Assembly: GCF_021869535.1 (NCBI RefSeq)
Contig: NW_026262668.1
Location: forward strand, 75,723,558-75,787,557
DNA length: 64,000 nt
Source of the DNA: Mytilus californianus
Lineage: Eukaryota > Mollusca > Bivalvia > Mytilida > Mytilidae
Direction: 5' to 3'
Position 1 is the stretch's first letter; every line of letters starts with the position of its first letter. Below, piece after piece: positions 23,199 to 34,194 of this stretch. Both the position numbers and the translations under genes were made by a program. The notes beneath the pieces were generated by a model. The model was not told the DNA's origin. It was given only the letters and a program-made list of their open reading frames with translations, and did not search any database.

Positions 23199-25149
23199 TT
23201 GATCAGACCCGCCCCGGGAGATCAGCCAATTTGGTTCCGTGTGTTTCCACCAGAGGCAGAGCGGGACACGCCATTTCATGGAGGTGCATTTGGACCAATC
23301 AGGATGCCAGCTAGAGATTCACCTCCTGTTCTGTATTTTCATCTGCTATTTTCACTGGATCTGATGAAAGAATTTGTGAAGCAAACAAACAGGTACAGAT
23401 TTTGAAAGATTTTTATTCAAAGGTTTTTTTTCTTTACTGTGTGGATGAAAAGAAAAAAAAAATACTCAGTGTTCAGGGCTTTCTAGTGAACCAACGGGAA
23501 AGTTCTTTGGGGGAAAGACGATCGGCTTTTTTTTTAATTATTGAAAAGCTAAACGAAAAAAAAAACCGAAAGGACCGAGTCAATGAAAAAAAGTTTTCAC
23601 GGGAAGAACGAGTGATATTCCGATAAACTAAACAAAATATGTTTTTGGATGGGTTTTCACTTATATGACAACATAGAATAATTTGAGTTCGCTAAAATTA
23701 GGATTCTTTCCGACGGGCATAAAACTTTACAAACGGGAAAGACGGCTTACATTAGGATTCTTTCCTCCGGGCATACATGTAGGCTTGATTCTCATTTTTT
23801 AAACTCAATTGAACATAAACTTTCAATTACAATCACTACAATTTCAGATATGCTTCAGACCTGTATGACAGAACTAGACTCCAGACTGGTAGATTTTCAA
23901 GGAAATGTCAGTGGAGAAAAGAAGGAAAGCTAACAATTTCCGAGTTCAAGGCTTTTTTAGGCGTCCTTTTCAATAGGGGATTAAATAGGAAAAGCTCCAT
24001 AAAAGAATATTGGATTCGAAAAAAACGTGTCTCAATCTACTCCATGGTTTAGAATGACTTTTGCCCGCAATCGCTTTCAAAATGTTTTGAGATTCTTACA
24101 TATTGTAGACTTAAAAATATCCCGGCAAGAAATAACCAAAACTACAATCCGGCTTCAAGAATAAAACCATTAATTGACTTCGTGAATCGAAAATTTCTTC
24201 ATTACTATAGACCGAGACGGGAGTTGTCAGTCGACGAGTCGATGGTCGGAACAAAGGGTAAAACGGCAATATTGCAATACATTCCGAGCAAGAGATCTCG
24301 CTTCGGAATAAAATTCTGGATTCTCGCGGAAGCTGTTACGGGGTACGTTTTACAAATGCACATTTATCTCGGCAAAACTTTTGAACCCGCTCTCCCTGCA
24401 GGTACGTTACAAGGAACAAACGTGGTAATTAAATTGTTACCATCTGCTGATATGCTCAATAAATGGTATCATGTTTTTACGGACAATTTCTTCTCATCCT
24501 TAAATCTTGCAAGAACACTCCTTGTTCAGAGAACCCACCTTACAGGCACTTTACGAAAAACTCGACCCATGCCTAACATGATTAAGAACGCTAATCCCGA
24601 TCCCGGACACACAACTTATGCTAGAGAGGGAAACATACTGTTGTGCTCCTTCCGAGACCAGAATCGGCGTAAGCAGGTTAAGCTAGTGTTTACATTTTAT
24701 AGCGCTGTCCTGGCAATGAATGCAAAACCACTTATCGTTAACGCGTACAACAACTTCATGGGCGGTGTAGACCTTTCGGATCAAATGATGGCATTTTATA
24801 ACGATCACAGAAAACAAACCAAAGTCTAGAAAAAAATTATATTACACCTGTTTCACAGGATAATGCTTAACTCTAATATCCTGTATTATCAGCACTCATC
24901 CCATAACCCAATATTATCAAGATTTGAATTCGTGAAACAAGTAATCGAAGGGCTCACTGAGGATCATCTATTAAACAGACAGCAGAATCTGGACCACGAC
25001 AAAAAATACGGAAGGTAAATGAAAGGAAAGAAAAGGACTGCACTGTGTGTTCCGACAGGAAAAACGGCAGACGAAGAAGAGCAAGGACCGAGTGTTCACG
25101 TTGCGCGAAGGGACTGCACAAGTTGTGTGTTCGTAGACACGAATGTTAA
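23199..25149 (+). pseudogene. piggyBac transposase PB2, second lineage, frameshifted
   Basis: A different piggyBac transposase from PB1. Exon 1 follows an AG acceptor at 23197-23198 and runs to 23392 (FHLLFSLDLMKEFVKQTNR). An intron splits the signature NR|YA, and exon 2 begins at 23848. The frame breaks twice between about 24000 and 24170 (RNRFQNVLRFLH is in one of the shifted frames), then runs on: SVDESMVG (first Asp, about 24230), FTDNFFSS (second, about 24480) and MGGVDLSDQ (third, about 24757). After a stop near 24829, FEFVKQVIEGLTEDHLL is readable. A C-terminal Cys/His cluster (CTVCSD ... CSRCAKGLHKLC) ends at TAA 25147-25149. It lacks its own ATG and acidic N-terminus. Confidence 0.82.
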
Positions 25150-26293
25150 TTATTGAATTAGGACTTTCTTATATTTGTTTTGTAAATTATGATAAAAAAA
25201 TATTCTTGTAAACACATAAATGGATTAAAAGTTGTCTTTTATTTTCAAACGACAAGGTGTTGCCTTTCCTTTACTTATGGAACGACCATTTAAAACTCGG
25301 AGGAAGGAGGGCGTGTTTTTTTTCGGAAATAAATAATTTGATTCTGAGCTACGCGTCGCTAGGTAAACTCAATTTGCGACAGTAAAATCTACGTTTTACG
25401 AAAGCCAAGCTTAAAATACAATACAGTTATCTCCTAAGTCGACTTGTGTCTTAGCCTGGAATCCCGGGACGATCTAGCTGCGCGTCGCAAGGGCCAGGTG
25501 GGGAACAAATATACTGACAAGATTAGCCAGGACCCAGGCTAGTGTCTTCTGCACCAATTCCGGAAAAGGTCGGTTTTCCGTAATGCATAACGAAACGAGG
25601 GCAGTTACATTTAATCGACAGTTTTCAATTCTTAATTTCTTAAATATACATGAACGAATTAAATAAACATTAAAGAAAAGCAATTGTTTATAAATACATT
25701 ACTTTTAATTTAAAATTGACTCTTTTGAATTTTGATATTAGAAGAAATATAATCGGCTGACTTCATGATTAAAGTATTGATAAGATGATGTAGTGTGTCT
25801 AGTGTTGATCAGTGTTATTTAACTTATACTGAAAAAAAAACCCAACTAACTAAATTCCACCTCAATGTTTGAATCTGTAACTGATAAACTCACTTGTTTT
25901 TATTTGGTTGAACATGCTGGACTTACTAGTAGAGGTCAACATGGTTTGCTCTGCAGTCTATTGTACATTTTAGTATATTTGGGTAGAGGTCTACATGGCT
26001 TGCTCTACATTTGCTTTTCATTCAACATATCCAATACATGGTGTTTTGTGAAATAAATATATTTTGTTCGTTTTTTCTATATTCTAGAATTTTTAGTGAA
26101 CATTTTTACATGACTATTATTAACAATTTGTTTTTATTTTCACATGTATTTTCGTCGATATGGACAGTAGAGTTCAACATGGCTTGCTCTGCATTTAAGT
26201 GGTCAGTAATGGCTTATTTTCCTTAGCTTTATATTCTGTCCTCCCTAGTTCTGAACAGGGAGTCCTCGGTGGGGATCCCCTTTGGGGATTTGT
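25150..26293. other. non-coding tail before repeat B1, with a local repeat
   Basis: Three related copies of a CAACATGG(C/T)TTGCTCTGCA segment preceded by TAGAGGT/TAGAGTT lie at about 25930, 25986 and 26168. An inverted pair TAGCCTGG / CCAGGCTA lies at about 25453 and 25544. No recombinase domain or other coding signal. Confidence 0.5.
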
Positions 26294-26503
26294 GGCATTT
26301 TCTAAACTCTACCTTTGCTTGCTTTTTAATGTCATTGTCATTTATTTGCTACTATTGATATTGTTAATATGTCATTCTCAATTAATGATAAATTTTGAAT
26401 AAATGACATTTTACTCAACTTGAGTTTAATATTAACAGCTAACTTAGCTCGGCCTCCCTATAGGTTTGTTGAACATCATCTTGAGGAACCTTGCTGTCAA
26501 AAA
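26294..26503 (+). repeat. split direct repeat B1
   Basis: About 210 bp, related to B2 (27003-27210) with a handful of substitutions and two short indels. It ends at CTGTCAAAAA, immediately adjoining A2. Confidence 0.85.
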
Positions 26504-26832
26504 TAAATTTATTGGAAATAAAAACATTTTTGTCTGCAAGTTCAGATAATCATTGAGGATTAAGTAATATCTACTGTGTAGTAATTTTGTCTGGGGATTA
26601 GCCATCTGGGGTCTAGGGCAGTATTGTACATCATGAGTGTAGAAACTTTATCTCCCGCCTGAGGCCAATGTATGCTATGGTCAAATAAGGAAGTGGATTA
26701 GCCAGTTATTGGGAGGGAAATTAAGATCAGATTATTGCATGAACTTGGACAAGCAGTCATTCAGCTAATTTCTCTGAAAGAAGAAACATCTTTTATTTGA
26801 AACTTGGAAAATATTTTGTAACTTTTTGCAAA
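26504..26832 (+). repeat. split direct repeat A2
   Basis: 329-bp partner of A1, with four substitutions, no indels and the same orientation. Followed by 170 bp of sequence not repeated elsewhere (26833-27002). Confidence 0.9.
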
Positions 26833-27002
26833 CACCCTCCCATCTTCCACCCAATTTTAATGACAGTTTTAATCATTATTTTTTACTGTTATTATTTTAT
26901 CATCTTGAGATACTGGATATGTGATGCTTCACAAGATTATTTTTATTGTATTTGTAGAAGTATTTTATTATTTGTTTCTGTAATGTATGATATACTGGTT
27001 GG

Positions 27003-27210
27003 GGCATTTTCTAAACCCCACCTTTGCTTTTTAATGTCATTGTCATTTATTTGCTACTATTGATATTGTTAATATGTCATTCTCAATTAATGATAAATTT
27101 TGAATAAATGACATTTTGCTCAACTTGAGTTGTATATTAACAGCAAACTTAGCTCGGCCTCCCTATAGGTTTGTTGAACATCATCTTGAGGAACCTTGGC
27201 TGTCAAAAAT
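27003..27210 (+). repeat. split direct repeat B2, right end of the Ngaro-like element
   Basis: Partner of B1. Its end (TGTCAAAAAT, 27210) corresponds to the B1/A2 junction, so it marks the right end of the element. Confidence 0.85.
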
Positions 27211-28092
27211 ATAGATTTTTTAAATAGTATCTTTGATTTTTTCATTCGTATATGTATAAAAAGATGTTAATTCCATTTTTTTTAAATAAAAGCATTTTAA
27301 GAGTACATGTTATAATAACTTTTATAACACAGAATAATTTATTTAATACAATATTTTTTTGTCTGTTGTTCCGATTGCCCTTGCAGTACAATGGTTTACA
27401 GAAGATTTCAATCTGTGTTGCCTATTGCATCTGTAGTACCGATAGCCGGTTATAGCGTGTGTACAATGCATTTAATCTTTATATTGAAGACCTGCCATGT
27501 ATTAAAACTTTCCATGGGGCACATTTTGTTTGTACTCAGAGTAAATTGTGTGATGTAAACACATATTTATCAATTCCTTCTGAAGAACCTTAAATGGAAA
27601 GACATTTATTTTGACAACAATAATATTTTGGTAAGTGTTTCAGAGGAGACTTTCAATGTTATTGATTTTGCCTCGTGTACTTATTAGGTAAGAAAGTTTT
27701 CGCACATGTATTTATTAGCAATTAAACATCTGCCATGTATATTTATAACATCTATAAATTAACACATTTCTTAAATTTATAAAAATCATCGTCGTTTTTG
27801 TTGTTTTCGTAGATGATACAGTTCCGTCAAGAGGTAACTATTGTTCACTTCTCTCTATCTCTGTCATATCAAAATACAATTTTGTGATAACTTTTCTACT
27901 GGGATAAGCGTTAATGTTAACAATATATAAGTTTTTTATTTTATTGTAAACTGGTACTGTAAAGTTAAATCACAACTTTTCGATTGATAAATTATTCTGT
28001 TAAATAAAAATATCATTTATCACCATTTTGTTAAAAGAAGGTGTTGTTCAAAGCTATATGAATTTTAATGTGTTTTTATAATTTTTTGCAGG
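27211..28092. other. upstream region of the first receptor
   Basis: No repeat or frame recognised. It ends in a T-rich tract and AG (28090-28091), a good 3' splice site directly before the receptor exon, so at least part of it is probably intron. Confidence 0.5.
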
Positions 28093-28104
28093 CATTACAT
28101 ATCA

Positions 28105-29175
28105 ATGTCATCAGTAATCGAAATGGGATATCAAAATTCAACGGAAATATTTATCAATATAAGTTCAACTATGACTCAACATGACCATTTTCGCAGCTTT
28201 TATATGGTTACTCGCAGATTTACAGGATTGATATTATATCCAATATTCTGCATCTTTGGACTTTTCGCCAATACATTTGCTGTGATCGTCTTTACAAGAA
28301 AAGGAATGCGAACGCCTACAAATGTTTTCTGTATAGCTCTTGCTGCAACCGATTCGACTAAAATCATAAATGATATACTGTACTTCGCTGTTGTTCTGAT
28401 CACAGAGATACCTGGAGCAGATTGGAAGAGAGTTTTCATTTCGTTATACCCATTTACACACTACGTGTTCCACACCACAATGATGGCTGCAGCTCTTTTA
28501 ACAGTTGCCATTGCCATAGAAAGATATGTCGAAGTTTGCCATCCGTACAAAGCAAGATCACTGTGTACAATGACTTTAGCAGCATCGACTTCAATTTGTA
28601 TTTTGATTTTTTCATTTCTAATGTCAATTCCTTATGCCTGCAAGTATATCGTATCAGAAAATGAAACGAATGGCACAATGATAGATCTAGATCTAACAGT
28701 AACAAAGTTGTGGGTAAAAGGCCCTTTTGCTGTTAGTTTTACCTGGGTACACTATGTTCTGCGATCCCTTTTGCCGCTCGTCTTATTAATAGTGTTCAGT
28801 GCACGTATTATATGTGACTTACGTAACCACCGCTTGGGACATTCCAAGCAAAGAATTACTATTTGCATTTTAACTGTTATAGCAGTGTTTGTGATGTGCA
28901 ATTTTCCAGATACCATCATGTCAACAATACTAAATACTGGTTATTATGAAGCCACATACGTAGTACGGGGTTTTCGAGAGATCACAGACTTTTTCCTTTT
29001 ACTTCAAACAACAACTAATATTATCATATATTGTACTTTAAATAGGAGTTTTATGAAAACTTCAAAAGAGTTAATAAAAAACTGTAATCGTTGCAATCGC
29101 AGCGTAAGCTCTGATAACAAACCCCCAGAACATATACCACTTCGCCGATATACAGTTGACAGTCTCTTATCGTAA
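28105..29175 (+). CDS. class A (rhodopsin-like) GPCR, orphan neuropeptide-receptor type, receptor 1
   Basis: 356 codons with seven hydrophobic segments and an extracellular N-terminus with glycosylation sites (Asn11, Asn18). Conserved positions: Asn56 in TM1 (FGLFANT), Asp83 in TM2 (ALAATD), Glu139-Arg140-Tyr141 ending TM3 (ERY for DRY) followed by VEVCHPYKARSLCT, Pro268 in TM6 (CNFPDT for CWxP), and Asn305-x3-Tyr309 in TM7 in place of NPxxY. The VCHP-KARSLCT turn recalls invertebrate FMRFamide-receptor-like proteins; the ligand cannot be told. There is no cysteine at the top of TM3 or in loop 2, so the usual disulfide is absent. The ATG at 28105 lies 13 bases after an AG acceptor; the frame is open back to it, so an upstream exon could add residues. 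A polyA signal AATAAA is at 29268. Paralogue of receptor 2. Confidence 0.88.
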   Translation: MSSVIEMGYQNSTEIFINISSTMTQHDHFRSFYMVTRRFTGLILYPIFCIFGLFANTFAVIVFTRKGMRTPTNVFCIALAATDSTKIINDILYFAVVLITEIPGADWKRVFISLYPFTHYVFHTTMMAAALLTVAIAIERYVEVCHPYKARSLCTMTLAASTSICILIFSFLMSIPYACKYIVSENETNGTMIDLDLTVTKLWVKGPFAVSFTWVHYVLRSLLPLVLLIVFSARIICDLRNHRLGHSKQRITICILTVIAVFVMCNFPDTIMSTILNTGYYEATYVVRGFREITDFFLLLQTTTNIIIYCTLNRSFMKTSKELIKNCNRCNRSVSSDNKPPEHIPLRRYTVDSLLS

Positions 29176-30394
29176 CTTGTAATCGACACCATAGTGTGGC
29201 ATATTCTGGTCTTAACTCAAGTGTGCACTTTTTTTCTTTTAATCTGACGAAAAATTGATGATTCTTGAATAAAACAAAATTAAAAAAATAATATATCAAA
29301 TATTTTGTTTTGATAAATATATGATAGAGGCAAGAGATGCATACATGTTTATATCGCGCCTACCACCACCCAGGTGTAAAATCAATACACAAATCGCTAA
29401 ATATTAAAAATATTTCACGAACAGAGCGCGCAGGAGATTTAGAAGCAGCAAGTCAGAAGGATTTGATAATGCTTACTTTGTGAGTGAAATTCTAACGAAT
29501 TACAAGACTGAATTCGTAAAAATAGCATTCATTGCTAACAATTTCAATTCTATTTTTCTAATAATTCGTCCGGATATATGTGTATGGTAGAATGTATCCA
29601 TTCCAAGGAAATTTCACTATTGAATACATATAACTTAAGCACATCCACGGTCACCAAAACTACGATGCTTAAATTTTCGATTTTTGGTCTATATCTAGGG
29701 TGCTATACATCACTTACTATTGAACGTCATTAATGGATGCATCTCAGATAATAATAGGCGTTCACACATCGACCTACATTTTACGCTTGACTGGTTACGT
29801 TTTCACTTTAGGCTTATATCTTATATGCTTATACATCATGTATCGATGTAACTTCATCAGTGGGTATTACTTGACTTACAGTTCACACTTGAATGACTTT
29901 GGATGATTTAATGTCGCATGAATCTTTAGCAGTGCATAAATCTTACATTGTAAAGAACGTTCACCTTAATGTTTGATTGTCTTGAATATTGCAATTGGTG
30001 TTACAAATAAGCAATCCGTAATTTTGAAATTTCAATGACATACTAAATATTAAGAATAGTTTATTGTTACAAGTTTTAATAGTTCTATATCACGAGTACA
30101 ACCGCCATACAGTTCATTCTTGACGTCGTTGCGTATTTATTAAAATACAACAGATTCAATGTATCTCATGAAAGATGCATAGATAGCATAGGTATTCCAA
30201 TCAGAATTTCCACAAATTATTTTATTTTTCTCCGATAGACTATCAGCAGATCAAAATAAATGTATTTACAGCTGTGCAAAATTTGGCAATGAGTAATTTA
30301 CTACCAACTTTTCAGATGGAATTTTCCTTCTATAAAAGAAATTGTAAGTGAAGCCGTATCGTAAATTTTATTTGAGCATACTTGTAAATATTTC
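29176..30394. other. 3' flank of receptor 1, non-coding
   Basis: Contains the receptor 3' untranslated region and polyA signal. Beyond that I see no gene or repeat. Confidence 0.5.
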
Positions 30395-30870
30395 CTATAT
30401 AAAAATAAGGAGAATGTGGTATGATTGCCAATGAGACAACTATCCACCAGAGTTCAAATGAAGTGTATGTAAGCAATTATAGGCAACCGTACGGCCTTCA
30501 ACAATCAGAAAACCCCATACCGTAATGTCGGCTATAAAAGGCCCCGACATAAAAAATATAAAACAATTCAATTGAGAAACTAACGGCCTAATTTATAATA
30601 AAACAATTTACGAAAAACTAATATGAGGCATGAACCAACAAAAATCACTGAACTTCAGGCTCCTGACTTGGAACAGGCGCATTAAGAATGTGTCGGAGAT
30701 AAACATGTTTGAAGGCGCCAACCCTTCCCTAACCTGAGACAGTCGTGTAACGGCACAACATAAGAACAAACTATAAATATTTGTTGGAAACGACTTAACT
30801 CAGCAGATCGATAAAAAGCAGAAAAACATCTAACAAAAACACAGACCGGGCGTGGCAGGGAGTTTATACA
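30395..30870 (+). repeat. dispersed repeat R1, long copy 1
   Basis: Ordered words: GGTATGATTGCCAATGAGAC, AACTATCCACCAGAGTTC, CAACCGTACGGCCTTCAAC, GGCTATAAAAGGCCCCGAC, CAATTCAATTGAGAAACTAAC, CTCCTGACTTGGAACAGG and ACAGTCGTGTAACGGCACAAC. The same order occurs at 38694-39105. It is non-coding. I recall this family as very abundant in mussels. Confidence 0.85.
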
Positions 30871-31094
30871 TTCCTCACAACAAAAAAGACACCAAGTACA
30901 GGATGAGAGTTCTCGCAGTTACTGCCAGCTTATATGTTAAAAAAAATTCGTAAGAATATTACTCTTTATAAATTTAGTAAAACAAGGTAATACATCAATT
31001 TGAAACAGTTGACAAGAAGTTATGGTACTATTTGATCAGAATATATATACATGCATATAAAAAGAAAAAGAAAAGGACTCAATGTGTTCTTACT

Positions 31095-31320
31095 TACCAC
31101 TTACTTATTGACACTGACGAAGGCTATTTGTTTAGCCGAAATATTTGACAACACGATTTTATAACATCTTCGTATCTTACCATCTTATATTCATACCACT
31201 GCGCAAATCTTTGTAGACTTTTATATTTTTTTTTCCTTATCTGCGCAGTATCGTCTATTCTAGACGATCCGGTACATACTAAATTTGCTGGTTGGTCCTT
31301 TTTATAGACTTCTTGCTTGG
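31095..31320 (+). mobile_element. Penelope-like element tail with hammerhead-like core (PLE-C)
   Basis: Nearly the same as the tail of PLE-A (52110-52319): ACTGACGAAGGCTATTTG, TAGCCGAAATATTTG, CACGATTTTATAAC, CGCAAATCTTTG, and a terminal part with the hairpin ATCGTCTA-TTC-TAGACGAT and GCTGGTTGGTC. Only the tail is present, with no RT. The core CTGACGA (31114-31120), a stem II GGCT/AGCC and GAAA (31138-31141) resemble a small hammerhead; the expected GTC is GAC here. Confidence 0.6.
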
Positions 31321-31966
31321 GAATTATTAAACATAAATGCAGCTGTGTATCGATATCTATGTTGATTTCCTACACATTCTTTAATTATATATACAAAGGA
31401 GAACAACTTCATATCAGTTATCCATATTGACATATCCAAATTGACATTTGCAAATTCTCATAATATCAATGGGCCCTCTAGATTTCTTTGAAATGTTAAA
31501 GAACGAATCTAAGTTTTAACATCTCCAACATCACAAGCAATATTTAAATAATAAATGTAATAGTCGACAGTTTGAAATCTAGAAGTTTTGTCAACTTTCA
31601 CAAAAATCTCGATGTTTGACTCCTTTGAGTGTACATACGAATGCTTCATAAGAAAAGCTCGAAAACAAAATAGTTCTGTTAATCTTCTCACAATTTTATA
31701 TGATATATAATTCCACCATTAGAATTTCAACACTTGTTTCCAATGTCTTAGTCCTTATATAAGTCATAAAAGTATCACTTCCAAAAGTACTTCAAACAAA
31801 GTGCTATAATAAGTATAAAAAATGAATACATCAAGTAGATATTTGTCGGTTGCTTTTCATCTTTCTAACATTTAAACTTATGTTTACAATTTTCAAAATA
31901 GATAATGAAAGATCAATTCCAATAGGAATTGTTGCTGTCATGGTAACCACCCGATCAGTAATGTAT
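31321..31966. other. no recognisable feature
   Basis: AT-rich. One 60-codon minus frame (31691-31509) has no recognisable content. Confidence 0.5.
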
Positions 31967-32263
31967 GGCCGAGTTCAATTGAAACTCTCGAGTTAACATT
32001 ATTTACTCGGGTTTCAACCATCCAAGTTCACTTGAACCTCTCGAGTTAACTCGGCTTACCCCGGTTCCAACCCCCACTGAGCCAGGGTTAAACTCGAGTA
32101 ACCCTTGAATGATGTCAAACTAATCAGATTTCTTCATTTTTTATGCTTGATTGGGGCCTTACCCTAGTGTTACTTAGAGTTGTTCCGAATAGCAACTCGA
32201 ATGCGTTCATGTGATACTCTTGAAACTCTGAAGTCAACTCTAGAGTTTCAAGTGAACTCGGCC
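31967..32263. mobile_element. 297-bp MITE with 31-bp terminal inverted repeats
   Basis: The left end (31967-31997, GGCCGAGTTCAATTGAAACT...) and the reverse complement of the right end (32233-32263, GGCCGAGTTCACTTGAAACT...) agree at 28 of 31 positions. The interior repeats ACTCGAG-type words. It has no coding capacity. No convincing target duplication is seen at the flanks (AATGTAT on the left, TTTGAAA on the right), so the superfamily is unknown. Confidence 0.7.
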
Positions 32264-33682
32264 TTTGAAAATCCGTGATAAAAATGCTCTCGCCATTCCT
32301 ATAATTCTATATAGATTCGTTCTTGTATTTTCTTCAGAGAAGCAGAAACATATGTATATATATGCCAAATCAGAATCGAGAATAATTTACCTCTACCGTG
32401 AAGCTGATTATTACTAAAAAAACTATGAAAGACTTTGATTTTTAAGTTTCTGAGTTCAGAGTTGAAGGTCTTTTATTTCGCCGCCTTATCCGGTGAGATG
32501 TAATATTTTTTTTCATAAGATCTCTCATCAAAGGATGAAAAAATATCTGCCAGGTTTGTATAGAGTTCAGGTAAAATTATGTAACATGATTGACGGCATG
32601 TGTACCAACACAATAGTACAGAGGAGTAAAGATTAACAATTTACCCAATCAAAAATAGAGAAAGATATTTGACGGCAATTCTTTTTGTCATATCCAGCAC
32701 AATTTTGAAATATTTCAGAAATATTTTTATAAAAGAATTTTCCCAAATGTAATTTATTTCTGCCTAGTTTTGTGCAAATCATCATGTTTTTTGAAGAATG
32801 ACCTTCCAAACTGTTTGTCGTTGTCGACTTGTTTGATACCCAATCAGTATATAATGAAACTTAATAGTGGATATATCACGGTAGGTATAGTGTCCGGCGG
32901 AGATCGTGTTTTTTCGAGTGAATCGGTCCACTTTTTTCGAGTGTAGATCGGGTTTTTTTCGAGTGATAAAACATGCGATCAGGTCAATTGACTGCTATTT
33001 TGCAATTAAAATAGTTTCATTCATGACTGTCCATCTTATTTTGACTACTATACATGTTTTGAGCACAAAAGACTCACAATTTCGTTGTATTTAACCTAAA
33101 ATTTAGTGTTTTGCATTGTCCGTGTTTTTTCGAGAGCAACAGTTAAAACGTCAGTGTTTTTTAACAAATGGTCCGGGTTTTTTGAAGAAAATGTGAATTA
33201 GAAATAAGGCATTCTTGACCTTAAAAGGTTACTTTTTCTAGTTTATAACTGTAATTAGTGACAATATTATTTATTCCCAATAATTCACACAAAAAAAAAT
33301 ATTACAATGTTGATAAATTTAACCTTTTTCAATTTAATGTAAATCTCTGTTCTGAAAACATTTTACCATAACCTAGCAGTATTACGATATATAAGAAATC
33401 AATGGGTCCGTTTTGAAACGGTCTTAAGAACCGAGTACAGGGACTCATATTTTTTTTTAATTTCATTGCATGCTACCTTTGCTTTTACAGTCAATAATAT
33501 TTTAGTGACGAAAAAACATAGGAGCAAGAAAACTAAAGAAAAGGAGTAAACGTAAACAATCAGAAAAATTCAATATAACCCCAAATATGTACTCAAAGAG
33601 GACCCCCCCCCCCCCCCATTTGAATTGAATGGAATATCTAATAAAAAAATGAAAACAACACTTTACAATGTTATGCTATATG
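32264..33682. other. non-coding, with TTTTTTCGAGTG repeats and a C-run
   Basis: The word TTTTTTCGAGTG occurs at about 32910, 32933 and 32955, with a TTTTTTCGAGAG variant near 33125. A run of 16 C lies at about 33603-33618. No gene is seen. Confidence 0.6.
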
Positions 33683-33845
33683 CAAGGGTTCTCAACGTGC
33701 AATGAGCTTAGCACTCTCTCTACACGCCCCATTGTGACCGGACGTAGCTGCGTTCTTGAACATCCCACACAGCGGCCAAACGGACGTCTCACTTTGGCAA
33801 GAGTCGGTCGGAAGAGGACTTAAGTGACCATATTTCTCTTTCCCT
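33683..33845 (+). repeat. dispersed repeat R3 fragment
   Basis: Matches the later part of the R3 repeat: GCAAGGGTTCT, CGTGCAATGAGC, CCGGACGTA, CATCCCACACAGCGGCC and TTTGGCAAGAGTCGGT, in the order read from the reverse strand of 1195-1410. Confidence 0.65.
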
Positions 33846-34194
33846 GTCCCCCTTGGAGGTACATAATTTTAGAAAGGTTTGTTATAAATCATGTCAATAC
33901 CGAAGTATTGACTACTGAGTTGATGATAAACTCTGGGACTTGTCCAATGTATTCAATAAACAACGAAATAAATAATCTGTAAGCTTCAATACGATCCTTT
34001 TGATATAATAATAAGAAAAAGAATAAAAGTGTATATCATATGCGTTCACCTCACAAATATACATTGTCAATAAATTATTGTTTAGCTATGCTGGTGCTTT
34101 ATTACTGTGTGACCAAGCATAGCATACGCTTGATCAGACTCCTCTTCACAGTAGGAACAATTGAACATTGTTCTTGTTTTTCATTTCTAGAACG

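Larger units (their letters stand above)
14753..27210 (+). mobile_element. Ngaro-like (DIRS-order) retroelement with split direct repeats, nested insertions
   Basis: The element is defined by repeat geometry. A 329-bp sequence A1 opens the element (14753-15081). Its second copy A2 (26504-26832) sits exactly against the end of a 208-211 bp repeat B1 (26294-26503), whose second copy B2 (27003-27210) closes the element. B2 ends and A1 begins at the sequence found at the B1/A2 junction, as expected for the A1-ORFs-B1-A2-B2 split direct repeats of Ngaro/PAT-type elements, which integrate through circular intermediates. The interior encodes an SGNH hydrolase and an RT/RNase H. I could not find the tyrosine recombinase that should follow RNase H. 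Nested piggyBac material expands the element to 12.5 kb. Confidence 0.75.
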
